From assembly GCA_964449775.1 (NCBI GenBank), contig CAYVBQ010000010.1:44217-108216 (forward strand): a stretch of DNA of 64,000 nt. The letters run 5' to 3'. The translations under genes were made by a program, and so were the position numbers. The notes beneath the pieces are model-generated. The model had not been told where the DNA came from and did not search any database. It worked only from the letters and a program-made list of their open reading frames with translations. This stretch comes from Fen-1258 sp964449775. Its GTDB lineage: Bacteria > Bacteroidota > Ignavibacteria > Ignavibacteriales > Melioribacteraceae. Shown piece by piece: positions 8,860-18,115 of this stretch (position 1 is its first letter; every line of letters starts with the position of its first letter).

Positions 8860-9333
8860 TTATTTCACCTCGCTAAGAATTTGAACAGCTTTTTCCGGTG
8901 TAACTTTTGGATAAACTCTTTCATTAATCAATACAGCCGGACCTTGATCGCACATACCAAGACAGTTTACATACTCGAGAGTAAATTTGTTATCCTTGGT
9001 CGTTTCTCCGAATTTTATTCCGAGTTCTCTTTCAAGCGCTTTAGCAATACCAGTTTTTCCAGCCATATCACAGGTGATTGTTTGACACAAACGAACAATG
9101 TTTCGTCCCTTCGGATTTGTATTTAGAAAGGAATAGAATGTTATTACACTGTAAACTTCAACAGGATGGATATCAAGCAAACGAGCAACTTCTTGCTGGG
9201 CGAAATCAGGAATATACTTGTGTTTTCTCTGTATATCCTGAAGTATTGGAAGGAGCGATGAACGAGACTTACCATATTCTTCAACAAGCTGTTCAATTTC
9301 TTCAGTCATTGCATTTTTTTCTAAAACTAACAT
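8860..9333 (-). CDS. NuoE-like 2Fe-2S subunit of the hydrogenase (HydC/HndA)
   Basis: The 157-residue protein is a NuoE/24-kDa family member: an N-terminal helical part (LLPILQDIQRKHKYIP) and a thioredoxin-like 2Fe-2S domain with the four cysteine ligands in CQTITC and CLGMC. It is the small subunit of the NAD-linked hydrogenase, working with the NuoF-like and HydA proteins encoded immediately downstream. Its ATG overlaps the stop of the response regulator gene by one base (TAATG), so the regulator and enzyme are translated from one message. Confidence 0.92.
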   Translation of the reverse strand: MLVLEKNAMTEEIEQLVEEYGKSRSSLLPILQDIQRKHKYIPDFAQQEVARLLDIHPVEVYSVITFYSFLNTNPKGRNIVRLCQTITCDMAGKTGIAKALERELGIKFGETTKDNKFTLEYVNCLGMCDQGPAVLINERVYPKVTPEKAVQILSEVK

Positions 9334-9728
9334 TAGCGTTTCTCCTCCACTTTGTGCAACAATGCTTCAACTTTTTTAACAAGCTCGTCAGGTGAAATCG
9401 GTTTTTCAACAAAATCATCAACAGGTACCATTTCGCTTTTCCCGTAATCCAAACCGATTGCCTTTGAAACTGAAGTGTACATCAAGATTGGTGTTGTAAT
9501 TTTTTCTTTTCGAAATTTTTGTGCAAGGAAAAATCCATCATCCGGTTCATCCATCATAACATCAAGAATAATCAAATCCGGTTTCTTCTCTTTTACGATT
9601 TTGTATCCGTCAGAAGGATTATTGGCAGTTATTACATTATATCCTTTAGACTTCAAAACTAAACTGCTCGCATCAAGAATATCCGGATCATCATCAATTA
9701 TTGCTACTAGTACCATGCTACTCTCCAT
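9333..9728 (-). CDS. Single-domain response regulator in the hydrogenase operon
   Basis: The 131-residue protein is a CheY-type receiver domain without an output domain. It has the acidic pair DDDPD near residues 12-16, the phosphoacceptor region LIILDVMMD near 53-61, the switch residue region LMYTSVSK, and the lysine in VEKPISPDE near 112. It lies between a decayed kinase fragment (9732-9935) and the NuoE-like gene, so its original partner kinase was probably the gene now lost. The intact RegB-like kinase at 4169-5614 is a possible replacement partner. Confidence 0.88.
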   Translation of the reverse strand: MESSMVLVAIIDDDPDILDASSLVLKSKGYNVITANNPSDGYKIVKEKKPDLIILDVMMDEPDDGFFLAQKFRKEKITTPILMYTSVSKAIGLDYGKSEMVPVDDFVEKPISPDELVKKVEALLHKVEEKR

Positions 9729-9731
9729 TTG

Positions 9732-9935
9732 TTAATTAGTATTTATTGGTAAGTTAATTATGAATGTCGTTCCACTACCATATTCTGATTCTTCTTGTGG
9801 GATTTTTCCATTATCCTTTATCTGAATAGACTGGATTAAAATAGTTGTTTTCACTTCGAAGAAAAAGAGAACTTTTTTAAATTGTGCTCCAAAAATTAGA
9901 TTTCTCAAAAGAAAAACTGGCTCTGCCAAATGCAT
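9732..9935 (-). pseudogene. Remnant of a histidine kinase (HATPase C-terminus)
   Basis: The 67-codon frame ends in ESEYGSGTTFIINLPI, the usual last strand of a histidine kinase ATPase domain, and just before it KDNGKIPQE looks like the start of the G1 box. The roughly 40-60 residues that should lie between G1 and that last strand (G2 box and lid) are missing, and the first 30 residues match nothing I recognise. It is therefore an internally deleted and truncated kinase gene. It sits 3 bases upstream of the response regulator, as a cognate kinase gene would. Confidence 0.7.
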
Positions 9936-9996
9936 TCCTTAGGGAGAAATAATAGTTCATTTATTAAGCAATAATTTTTTTCAATAAAACTTTTCA

Positions 9997-10485
9997 TTAA
10001 AAATTCGCCGTTTGTTCAATTTTGCTTTTCATTGTATCCGTTTTCCGATACTTCGCCAATATCTTAGGAATTTCCTTGATCACTGCTCTTCCACAATAAT
10101 CTTCATTAATATTTATTACGGGAGCTATGCTGCACGCGCCAATACACGCTACAGTCTCAAGCGTAAAAACTTTATCGCGCGTTGTTTGTCCAGCTTTTAT
10201 TCCTAGTTCACTTTCGAGGGCAGTAAGAATATTAGCTGAATTTTTGACATGACAAGCTGTTCCTCTACAAACTCGAATTATGTTTTTACCAAGCGGGGTC
10301 AACCGGAATTGATTATAGAAGGTAGTAACTCCGTACACCGTACTAAGAGGTATATTTACATACTTTGCAATAGTACGAAGATCTTCTTCAGGTAAATATC
10401 CATATACTTCCTGAACTTCTTGCAGCAATGCGATTAAATTACTTCTATCTTTGGGCAGGTAATTTTCTAAAATTTTTATCTGCAT
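9997..10485 (-). CDS. Second NuoE-like 2Fe-2S protein
   Basis: The 162-residue protein is again of the NuoE/24-kDa family, with cysteine ligands in CRGTAC and CIGAC and the helical LQEVQEVYGYLPEEDL leader. It is the first gene of the hydrogenase operon on this strand. Hydrogenase loci of anaerobes often carry a second NuoE-like gene next to a sensor kinase, which suggests redox or NADH sensing or an alternative subunit. Which of the two NuoE proteins belongs in the enzyme is not decided by sequence alone; the copy adjoining the NuoF-like gene is the more likely structural subunit. Confidence 0.9.
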   Translation of the reverse strand: MQIKILENYLPKDRSNLIALLQEVQEVYGYLPEEDLRTIAKYVNIPLSTVYGVTTFYNQFRLTPLGKNIIRVCRGTACHVKNSANILTALESELGIKAGQTTRDKVFTLETVACIGACSIAPVININEDYCGRAVIKEIPKILAKYRKTDTMKSKIEQTANF

Positions 10486-10854
10486 TATTCTCTCACTAAT
10501 TATTCCAACTTTGCTATGCCTCTTTTCATATTATATGCCAATGATAGGACATATTAATGCTCTAATTTCTTTGAAAAACGAAGTTTTTAGAGATACAATC
10601 AGGATTTATTTCCTAAGTATGAGAATGAATTTCTTTTATCTTGAAATGAATTAATAAGCTATAGAGAGATCTCGATTATTTTGGAATAAAACCGAGATAA
10701 TATTATAGAAGTAGAATTTTGATCATCGAAAAGAATGAGTCTCCTCTAAAAAGGTATTTATGCCAAAAATAAGTTTTGAAATTTTACCATATTCCAACAT
10801 CAAAATTATAAAATAGACCTTTTTAGATACGCCTCATGAATATTTAGGTAGTAA
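10486..10854. other. Non-coding stretch between hydrogenase operon and purE
   Basis: These 369 bases hold no gene I can support and are very AT-rich. The half nearest the hydrogenase operon should contain its promoter. An 11-base inverted repeat, TCTAAAAAGGT at 10745-10755 and ACCTTTTTAGA at 10817-10827, brackets 61 bases just downstream of purE; it may be a degenerate mobile hairpin or part of a 3' structure. Confidence 0.5.
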
Positions 10855-11355
10855 TCATTTAAGAGTCTTTTGAAGGTTCTTATTTTTTTTTAAGACATCT
10901 CTTTCCATTCTCTTTTTATATTGAAATAGTTTCTCAGAAAGATCAGAATTAGATAATGCCAAAATCTGAATGGACAACAAAGCTGCATTACTAGCGCCAT
11001 CAACAGCTACTGTTGCTACAGGTACTCCTAATGGCATTTGGACGATTGAAAGGAGTGAATCTAAACCTTTCAGAATTTTTGTTTGAACCGGAACACCAAT
11101 GACAGGTAATGAGGTAAATGCTGCTGTCATACCTGGTAAATGAGCAGCCCCACCTGCACCTGCTATTATAACTTTTAATCCCCTCTTAACTGCACTCTCG
11201 GCATATTTTTTCATTTTTGCAGGAGTTCTATGAGCAGAAACAATATGCACTTCATATTCAACATTAAACTCTTTGCACACCTCAACTGCTTTTTCCATCA
11301 CGGGATAATCCGAATCGCTTCCCATGATTATTCCAATTAAAGGTTTCTTTGCCAT
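10855..11355 (-). CDS. purE: N5-carboxyaminoimidazole ribonucleotide mutase
   Basis: PurE moves the carboxyl group of N5-CAIR to make CAIR in purine synthesis. The 166-residue protein has the class I signature GIIMGSDSDYPVM near the start, then SAHRTP, the glycine-rich AGAGGAAHLPGM loop and GVPVATVAVDGASNAALL. Length is typical. It lies 7 bases after purK on the same strand, the usual purK-purE pair, so the carboxylation step is ATP- and bicarbonate-dependent. The extra basic C-terminus (KKRMERDVLKKNKN) is longer than in many PurE. Confidence 0.95.
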   Translation of the reverse strand: MAKKPLIGIIMGSDSDYPVMEKAVEVCKEFNVEYEVHIVSAHRTPAKMKKYAESAVKRGLKVIIAGAGGAAHLPGMTAAFTSLPVIGVPVQTKILKGLDSLLSIVQMPLGVPVATVAVDGASNAALLSIQILALSNSDLSEKLFQYKKRMERDVLKKNKNLQKTLK

Positions 11356-11362
11356 AATTCAC

Positions 11363-12505
11363 CTAGTAGATTAATTTTTGTTCAGCTTTTTTAGCACGGT
11401 TAATTAGATCATCTAAATCTTCACCAACAAATGTAATGTGTCCTAACTTTCTTCCATTTCTGCTCTCACTCTTTCCATATAAATGAACATGAGCATCTTC
11501 AACTTTCAAAACATCTTTTAGATTATTAGGCTCTGGTAGACCATTTGTCTTTCCCAATAAATTAATCATAACTGCATAAGGCTTTACCATTTTTGTAGAA
11601 CCTAAAGGCAAACCAAATACGGCTCTAACATGATTTTCAAATTGAGAGGTATAACAAGCTTCAATTGTATAGTGCCCGCTGTTGTGAGGCCTTGGCGCCA
11701 TTTCATTTACTAGAACTTTTCCATCATCGGTTAAAAACATTTCGATTCCATAAATGCCGATACCATCTACAGTTTTGACACATTTTACCGCTATCTCATC
11801 CGCTTCTTTTTTAATTTCCTCTTTAATTTGCGCCGGAGCTAAAACTAAATGGCATACGTGATTCTTCTGAATTGTTTCAACAACGGGATAAACAGCAGTT
11901 TCCTTTTTGGTTCTAACAACCATCACGGCAAGTTCTTTTGTAAAGTTTACAAATTCTTCAGCAAGCAATGCGATGTGACGTGTGCTTAATTTCTTCAATG
12001 CATCATGGAATTCAGCCACATTTTCAACCAATGCATTCCCGTAACCATCATAACCCAGCTTTCTGGATTTAACTATGAATTTGCTTCCTAAAACTTTTGA
12101 GAGACTCTCATAAGTACTGTTTGTTTTCACTTCTAAAAACTTAGGTACAGGAATTCTTTTTTTTTCTAAAGATTTCTTTTGAAGAAACTTATCCTGTATT
12201 AATGAGATTGTTTTTGGCGAAGGTAATACCTGAACTCCAAATTCTTCTACCTGTTCCAGATAATGATGATCAATAAACTCATTTTCCAAAGTAACAATAT
12301 CGCATTCGGCAGAAAATTTTTTTAGAATTGATTTATCTTCTACCCATCCGACAAATTCTTTATGAGTTAACTGACCTGCCGGAGAATTCTTTTGTTTCTC
12401 TAAAATTGCAACATCAAATCCAAGTTTATATGCTTGATATGCCGACATTCTTGCAAGCTGCCCGCCGCCTAATATCCCAACACATTTTCTATTCTTTGAA
12501 GTCAT
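11363..12505 (-). CDS. purK: N5-carboxyaminoimidazole ribonucleotide synthase
   Basis: PurK is the ATP-grasp enzyme that carboxylates AIR to N5-CAIR. The 380-residue protein opens with GILGGGQLARM, has the ATP-grasp lysine region (FIVKSRKLGYDGYGN near residue 148) and the late signature MAPRPHNSGHYTIEA near 270. It precedes purE by 7 bases and the two form an operon. Nothing is unusual about its length or motifs. Confidence 0.95.
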   Translation of the reverse strand: MTSKNRKCVGILGGGQLARMSAYQAYKLGFDVAILEKQKNSPAGQLTHKEFVGWVEDKSILKKFSAECDIVTLENEFIDHHYLEQVEEFGVQVLPSPKTISLIQDKFLQKKSLEKKRIPVPKFLEVKTNSTYESLSKVLGSKFIVKSRKLGYDGYGNALVENVAEFHDALKKLSTRHIALLAEEFVNFTKELAVMVVRTKKETAVYPVVETIQKNHVCHLVLAPAQIKEEIKKEADEIAVKCVKTVDGIGIYGIEMFLTDDGKVLVNEMAPRPHNSGHYTIEACYTSQFENHVRAVFGLPLGSTKMVKPYAVMINLLGKTNGLPEPNNLKDVLKVEDAHVHLYGKSESRNGRKLGHITFVGEDLDDLINRAKKAEQKLIY

Positions 12506-12630
12506 ATTCTTATTTGATTTTGATACGTGGAAAATAAATGCTCAAGAGTTAAAAACCAATTTAAATCAGTTTTTAACCTGTTAATATTACTATAAATCGA
12601 TGGTCTTATTCAAAAAAGATAGGAACAAAA

Positions 12631-12661
12631 AAAGCGGAATCATTACCACTCATTCCGCTTT
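12631..12661 (-). terminator. Intrinsic terminator after the GIN-domain lipoprotein gene
   Basis: AAAGCGGAAT (12631-12640) pairs with ATTCCGCTTT (12652-12661) around an 11-base loop. Read on the minus strand, the hairpin is followed by a run of seven T residues, and it lies 18 bases beyond the stop of the 12680-13327 gene. This is a convincing rho-independent terminator and it separates that gene from purK. Confidence 0.85.
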
Positions 12662-12679
12662 AGTGAAAAATCATAAAAA

Positions 12680-13327
12680 CTATTTTCTTGTAATTGAACC
12701 TACGCCGGATATATTCGTTTTAGTTTTCTCCGGGTTTCCATAATAATTTATGGAGCCAACACCCGATACAGACGCATCCAAATATTTTGTTGCATAAACA
12801 TCCGCACTTGCCGCACCACTTACTGAGATTCTAACTTCGCTTGCTTTCAAATATCTCGAATCAATATTTCCTGCACCGGAAAGCTCGATACGAAGTTTCT
12901 CAACTTCCCCTTTTAAATCAACATTGCCCGCCCCGCTTAACTCTATATTGAATTCTGCCCCGGAAATATCTTCAACCTCAACATTATTAGCACCAGAAAT
13001 TTCTAAATCTGAAAGAGATGGTGTGGTAATCTCAATTCTAATTTCTTTGCGAGGAGAAATATTCTTTTTAGTCTCTATTACAAGAGTGTTTCCTTTTACA
13101 GTTGTCCGAATATAACCGAGTAAATTTTCTTCGGCGGATATTCTAACCGATGTTGCTGGTCCAACCTTAACATGAATCGAAAACGCGCCGCCAGCTTCTA
13201 TTTTTCGAAACTCAGTGACTTTACGTAATTCATCCCGCATTCTGCCATTACCACGCACTCCCCAAAAACCACAGCCTGTTAAAACAAACCCGATCAATAA
13301 TGCAAATAAGATTAACTTGGTTTTCAT
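12680..13327 (-). CDS. DUF2807 (GIN domain) lipoprotein
   Basis: The 215-residue product has a lipoprotein signal peptide (MKTKLILFALLIGFVLTGC, lipobox cysteine near residue 18) and then a right-handed beta-repeat region rich in SGAG-type turns (LSGAGNVDLKG, LSGAGNIDSRY, VSGAASADVYA, SGVGSINYYG), which is the DUF2807 head-domain pattern found on surface proteins of Bacteroidota. The ATG at 13327 was chosen because GGAGG lies a few bases upstream; a TTG at 13339 would place that site inside the gene. The function is unknown; surface adhesion has been suggested for the family. It is a single-gene unit ending in a strong terminator. Confidence 0.85.
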   Translation of the reverse strand: MKTKLILFALLIGFVLTGCGFWGVRGNGRMRDELRKVTEFRKIEAGGAFSIHVKVGPATSVRISAEENLLGYIRTTVKGNTLVIETKKNISPRKEIRIEITTPSLSDLEISGANNVEVEDISGAEFNIELSGAGNVDLKGEVEKLRIELSGAGNIDSRYLKASEVRISVSGAASADVYATKYLDASVSGVGSINYYGNPEKTKTNISGVGSITRK

Positions 13328-13483
13328 AAATACCTCCAACTTTGTTTAATTAGACGCCTTTAATCCGATTTGGTTCTGAAAAAATAAAATCTATTGACGG
13401 AATGATTTCAGTAAATCAGTTTAAGTTATTATATTAACTTTACAAAAATAATAATAACATTTTAATAATCTATTTGGAATAGA

Positions 13484-16400
13484 TTGCTCGACGAAGAACT
13501 AAATACTTTGCAATCAGAAGCTTACGATCATTTATGGAATGGTAGATTTCGCCTTGCATTAAATTGCGCGGAAAAGGTTTATCAGTCTCGACCGGATGAC
13601 AGTGAAGCAGCCATTTGTTATGCATGGGCTTTGTTGGAAAATGGTAATCCTATGAAAGCTATGGACTATGCAAACCTATCAGTTGAATTAAAAGGAGATT
13701 CGATCAAGGCACGTGTGTATCGAGCTTATCTTCTTTATAGGATGAGTATTTTTGAAGGGGCTATTGCAGATACCGACCAGTCAATTGATAAACAAAAAGA
13801 AATTCTTGCGTGGACGTATCTAAACCGTTCAAAATCTTTTGCTGGACTTCAAAAATTTGAAGAAGCCGGAAGTGCAATTGAGCTTGCGTTAATTATAGAT
13901 AATGGAAAAAATCCTTCATGGAAAGAGATGCGCGAGTGGCTGAATCTGGCAAATCAAATTTATACCGGAAAGAAACAGATCAGTTCAAAGAATATTCACG
14001 GAATTTTAGAAACCGCAAATAAAGCTATTAAAGCAAAAGAATATTGGTTTTCTCTTTTTTGCGCCCGAAAAGTTTTGGAAAAAATTAAGAGCGAAGAGGC
14101 GGAACTGGTTGAACTCGAATCTATGCTTTATCTATTTCAACTTAAGCCTGCTTTAAAAAAAGCTGAATCTTTGATAAATAAGTTTAGGAAGAATGAAAGA
14201 TTCAACAGTATCCACAATGCACTTAAAAAATTCTCTCAGCTGGAACAAGAGTATGATATACATACCGAACCTCTGCAAAAATCCACTAGAGAGCTTGCAA
14301 GATCATCCACAACTGTTTCTGATGCTCCCTATAAAACTGATTCTATCCACTACCCGAACGAATTTGTTGAGATCAATTCATTAAAACTGTATGACGCAAT
14401 TGAGGAATCTAGAACCGGCTCACGTAAATACCTTAAAGGATTTGGAAAATCCGTTCGCAAAGTTGCTGCTGAAATCATTTTCAATAATCCGTTCTTCAAA
14501 GACGCAGATAAAATTTTTAGTTGCTCAGTAGTTTGGTATTTAAACGATTTTGAGATTGGGCGAAATGATTTTCAGATGAATGTCCGTAGTGATTGGGACT
14601 CTGTAATTTTTGTCCAAACTTTGGGTTCAGAAAACTCTGATTTTATGAAATCCGGGCAAGCTCGTTTCGAATTCTACGTCAACAATTTCAAATGCGGCGA
14701 GAAATATTTTGGTATTGGTAGCCATACTATTTTGGAGACTGATGAAAAGCGAATTACACCTCAAATTAAGACTGACCAGAAACAACCGGAACAACAATCG
14801 ACTAAGATTCGACAACCAAGAACTACAAAATCTTTGAAAGAACTTCTCGAAGAATTGGATAGCTTCACCGGACTTGATAGTATAAAAGAAGCAGTAAAAA
14901 GTTTTGTTTCTTATCTGGAATTTTTGAAAGACCGAAAGCGTCTTGGTTTAAAAGCCGAAGATAAAATTGCAATTAATGCTGTTTTTCTTGGAAACCCGGG
15001 CACCGGTAAAACAACTGTTGCACGCATGCTCGGAGATATTTTTTTCGCAATGGGAATTCTTCCGAACGGACACGTGGTTGAAGTTGACCGCTCTGCTCTG
15101 GTTGGACAATATATTGGTGAAACCGCTCAAAAGACAGAAAAAGTAATTAGTGACTCCATAGGGGGAGTTCTTTTTGTTGACGAGGCTTACACTCTGATAA
15201 AAAAAGGCGGAGGACAGGATTTCGGACAAGAAGCGATTGATATTCTTTTGAAAAGAATGGAAGATCGCAAAGGCGAATTTGTTGTAATTGCAGCAGGTTA
15301 CCCTGAAGAGATGGAATCTTTTCTGAATTCTAATCCAGGCTTGAAATCTCGTTTCACTCAAACTTTTGTATTCGAAGATTATTCTCCCGATGAATTAATA
15401 ATTATTTTCAAACAATTGTTGAAGAGAGAAGATTATGCAATAACTTCTCAAGCAGAAGAATTATTGAAGAAAGAATTTATTTCTCTTTATAGAGGTAGAG
15501 ACAAAACTTTTGGGAATGCCCGACTTGCTCGAAAATTATTCGATGAAGCAAAACGAAATCTAAGTAAATTTTGTTTAGCTCTTCCCGAAGAAAAAAGAAC
15601 AAAAGAATTGATCACTACTTTTACCGAAGAAGTGATCAAAGCAACTCTCACGAGAAGGACTTCCCAAGCAGTCATATTACCAATTAATGAAGAAGCATTG
15701 AATGAAGCTTTAAAAGAATTGAATAGCTTAGTTGGATTAGATAATCTAAAAAAAGAAGTTAACGATATGGTGAAACTTGCCCGCTACTTTAACGAGCAGG
15801 GCGAAGACATTAAAAAAGTTTTTAACGAACACATTCTTTTTCTCGGAAATCCCGGTACGGGCAAGACAACCGTTGCAAGAATTTTTGGACGTATTTATTC
15901 TGCGCTTGCAATATTATCCAAGGGACACATTGTAGAAACCGATAGACAAGGATTAGTTGCCGGGTATGTTGGTCAGACCGCAGAAAAAACTACTGTTATG
16001 ATCGACAAATCACTTGGCGGAATGTTGTTTATTGATGAGGCTTACGCTCTAGTGAAATCAAATGACTCAGGGAGTGATTTCGGAAAAGAAGCAATAGATA
16101 TTTTGTTGAAACGAATGGAAGATGATCGTGGCAAATTTATTGTGATTTCCGCTGGTTACACAGATGAAATGCTTCGTTTCGTTGCTAGTAATCCGGGAAT
16201 TCAATCGCGCTTTAGTAAATCATTTACTTTTGAAGACTACTCTTCCTCTGAATTACTTGAGATAGCGCATAGATCTTTAAATCGTGAAAAGAAAAAAATA
16301 TCTAAAGAAGCTGAAGATAGGTTAAAAAAACATTTCGAAGAGCTTTATAAGAACCGTGATAAAAAATTCGGTAACGCACGTATCGTTCGAAATATTTTGG

Positions 16401-17365
16401 ATTCAGTAAAACAAAAAATGCTTTTGCGACTTTCAGATATTCCTATTGAAGAGCGGAATGAGGATGTTCTCAACACAGTTGAACTGATAGATATTAACGA
16501 AGTCCTAAATCGTGACGTTGAAGCGAAACAATTTGATGTTCAAGGCGACCCGCTCAAATTACAAGAATACATTGATGAGTTGAATAAACTCATCGGATTA
16601 GAAAATGTTAAACAAGATATTTATAAACTAATCAGCTTTGCCAAGATATCACAACTTAAAAAAGAACGTGGATTACATTCTGTAGAACGTAATTTGCATT
16701 CTATCTTCATCGGCAATCCGGGAACCGGTAAGAAATCAGTTGCCAAACTTATGAGCAAAATATTTAAAGAGTTAGGGATTCTTCAAAAAGGTCATATTGT
16801 TGAAGTTGACCGTTCGGATTTGGTTGCAGGATATCAAGACCAGACAGGCATAAAGACTGATAAAATAATTCAACAAGCACTTGAAGGAACTCTTCTTGTA
16901 AATGATGCGCATAATTTATTTTTTGAAGAGAATACATTTGGACAAGAAGCGATTGAAATTATTTTGAAAAGAATGCAGGACTATAAAGGGAAAATATTTG
17001 TTATTCTTGCCGGCTCAAACGAAGAGATGAAAAACGTGCTTAAAAATAATTCAGGATTATCCACTTATTTTCCTAATATATTTTATTTTGAAGATTATTC
17101 TCCTATGCAGCTTCTTTGCATCGTGGCCGATATTGCAGAAAAGAACGGCTACACTCTCGATGAAGGAGCTCTTCAGGAATTATTGGATAAATTTGAACAT
17201 CACAACACCTTGATAGAGAAAAAATATCAGAATGGTATTCTTGCTAAAAATATTCTCTACTCTGCAATCACAAATCAAGAAGAGAGAATATTCAATATTT
17301 ATGAACAAGAAGATGTTGATTTGAAAACCATCATTCTGGAAGATGTTCAAAGAATTAAAAGTTAA
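13484..17365 (+). CDS. TPR protein with three CbbX/SpoVK-type AAA+ modules
   Basis: The 1293-residue protein begins at a TTG, since no ATG lies between the upstream in-frame stop and the first TPR. Residues 1-250 are TPR-like helices. Residues 290-420 form a beta-rich region I do not recognise. Three CbxX/CfqX-class AAA+ modules follow, with Walker A motifs near 502, 785 and 1076 and Walker B near 565, 850 and 1140. Modules one and two are intact (GNPGTGKTTVAR, FVDEAYTL, FIDEAYAL). Module three reads GNPGTGKKSVAK and LVNDAHNLF, so the P-loop Thr is Lys and the DE pair is ND, and it is probably inactive. Relatives include Rubisco activase CbbX, SpoVK and EccA of type VII secretion. A remodelling role is likely, with unknown substrate. 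The ABC pair downstream may be linked. Confidence 0.85.
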   Translation: MLDEELNTLQSEAYDHLWNGRFRLALNCAEKVYQSRPDDSEAAICYAWALLENGNPMKAMDYANLSVELKGDSIKARVYRAYLLYRMSIFEGAIADTDQSIDKQKEILAWTYLNRSKSFAGLQKFEEAGSAIELALIIDNGKNPSWKEMREWLNLANQIYTGKKQISSKNIHGILETANKAIKAKEYWFSLFCARKVLEKIKSEEAELVELESMLYLFQLKPALKKAESLINKFRKNERFNSIHNALKKFSQLEQEYDIHTEPLQKSTRELARSSTTVSDAPYKTDSIHYPNEFVEINSLKLYDAIEESRTGSRKYLKGFGKSVRKVAAEIIFNNPFFKDADKIFSCSVVWYLNDFEIGRNDFQMNVRSDWDSVIFVQTLGSENSDFMKSGQARFEFYVNNFKCGEKYFGIGSHTILETDEKRITPQIKTDQKQPEQQSTKIRQPRTTKSLKELLEELDSFTGLDSIKEAVKSFVSYLEFLKDRKRLGLKAEDKIAINAVFLGNPGTGKTTVARMLGDIFFAMGILPNGHVVEVDRSALVGQYIGETAQKTEKVISDSIGGVLFVDEAYTLIKKGGGQDFGQEAIDILLKRMEDRKGEFVVIAAGYPEEMESFLNSNPGLKSRFTQTFVFEDYSPDELIIIFKQLLKREDYAITSQAEELLKKEFISLYRGRDKTFGNARLARKLFDEAKRNLSKFCLALPEEKRTKELITTFTEEVIKATLTRRTSQAVILPINEEALNEALKELNSLVGLDNLKKEVNDMVKLARYFNEQGEDIKKVFNEHILFLGNPGTGKTTVARIFGRIYSALAILSKGHIVETDRQGLVAGYVGQTAEKTTVMIDKSLGGMLFIDEAYALVKSNDSGSDFGKEAIDILLKRMEDDRGKFIVISAGYTDEMLRFVASNPGIQSRFSKSFTFEDYSSSELLEIAHRSLNREKKKISKEAEDRLKKHFEELYKNRDKKFGNARIVRNILDSVKQKMLLRLSDIPIEERNEDVLNTVELIDINEVLNRDVEAKQFDVQGDPLKLQEYIDELNKLIGLENVKQDIYKLISFAKISQLKKERGLHSVERNLHSIFIGNPGTGKKSVAKLMSKIFKELGILQKGHIVEVDRSDLVAGYQDQTGIKTDKIIQQALEGTLLVNDAHNLFFEENTFGQEAIEIILKRMQDYKGKIFVILAGSNEEMKNVLKNNSGLSTYFPNIFYFEDYSPMQLLCIVADIAEKNGYTLDEGALQELLDKFEHHNTLIEKKYQNGILAKNILYSAITNQEERIFNIYEQEDVDLKTIILEDVQRIKS

Positions 17366-17389
17366 CTCACCATTATATCCCAATGCTTT

Positions 17390-18115
17390 ATGCTAGAATT
17401 AATAGATCTCGGTAAAAAATTTGGGAACTTCACAGCTGTAAATAAAATCAACTTAAAGGTTGGCAAAGGTGAGTTGTTTGGATTTCTTGGACCGAATGGC
17501 GCCGGTAAAACAACCACAATGAAGATGATTGCCGGTCTTCTATCTCCATCTAATGGAAATATTTTACTAGATAATGCGGATGTCTGGAAGAATCCAATCG
17601 AATCAAAAATGAAAATTGGATACATACCGGATCAACCTTTCCTTTATGATAAACTATCAGGTCGTGAATTTCTTTATTTCAGTGGCGGATTATATAATCT
17701 CTCTAAAAATATAATCAGTGAAAAAATTAACGAGCTGATTGAACAGTTAAAGATTGGTAGTTGGATTGACAAACGAACTGAAGAATATTCACAAGGGATG
17801 AGACAGCGAATTGTAATAGCATCGGCTTTATTACATAAGCCGGAATTTCTAATAGTAGATGAACCCATGATTGGCTTAGATCCTCAAAGTGCGTTCGATG
17901 TTAAAAACTTATTCAGGGCTAAAATAAAAAGCGGAACTACCATATTCATGTCAACACATAGCTTAAATGTTGTAGATGAGATTTGTACACACGTTGCAAT
18001 AATCAACAAAGGCAATATAATATACCAAGATACAATTGAAGTTCTCGATAGAATGAAACTAAGTCAGAATCACAATCTTGAGGATCTCTTCATACAGCTT
18101 ACAAATGAAGAGTGA
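17390..18115 (+). CDS. ABC transporter ATP-binding protein
   Basis: The 241-residue ATPase has Walker A GPNGAGKTTTMK near residue 36, signature SQGMRQR near 133, Walker B FLIVDEP near 155 with D-loop GLDP, and the switch histidine in MSTHS. It resembles the ATPases of ABC-2 type exporters (CcmA group). The permease partner follows after a 57-base gap. The stop codon lies at the start of a low-complexity repeat (GAAGAGTGAAGAATG), so the extreme C-terminus may have been altered by that repeat. The substrate is unknown. Confidence 0.92.
   Translation: MLELIDLGKKFGNFTAVNKINLKVGKGELFGFLGPNGAGKTTTMKMIAGLLSPSNGNILLDNADVWKNPIESKMKIGYIPDQPFLYDKLSGREFLYFSGGLYNLSKNIISEKINELIEQLKIGSWIDKRTEEYSQGMRQRIVIASALLHKPEFLIVDEPMIGLDPQSAFDVKNLFRAKIKSGTTIFMSTHSLNVVDEICTHVAIINKGNIIYQDTIEVLDRMKLSQNHNLEDLFIQLTNEE

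Noticed and set aside
14948..15361. 137-codon frame opposite the first AAA+ module
   Set aside because: It overlaps fully conserved AAA+ motifs on the other strand and has no recognisable features.
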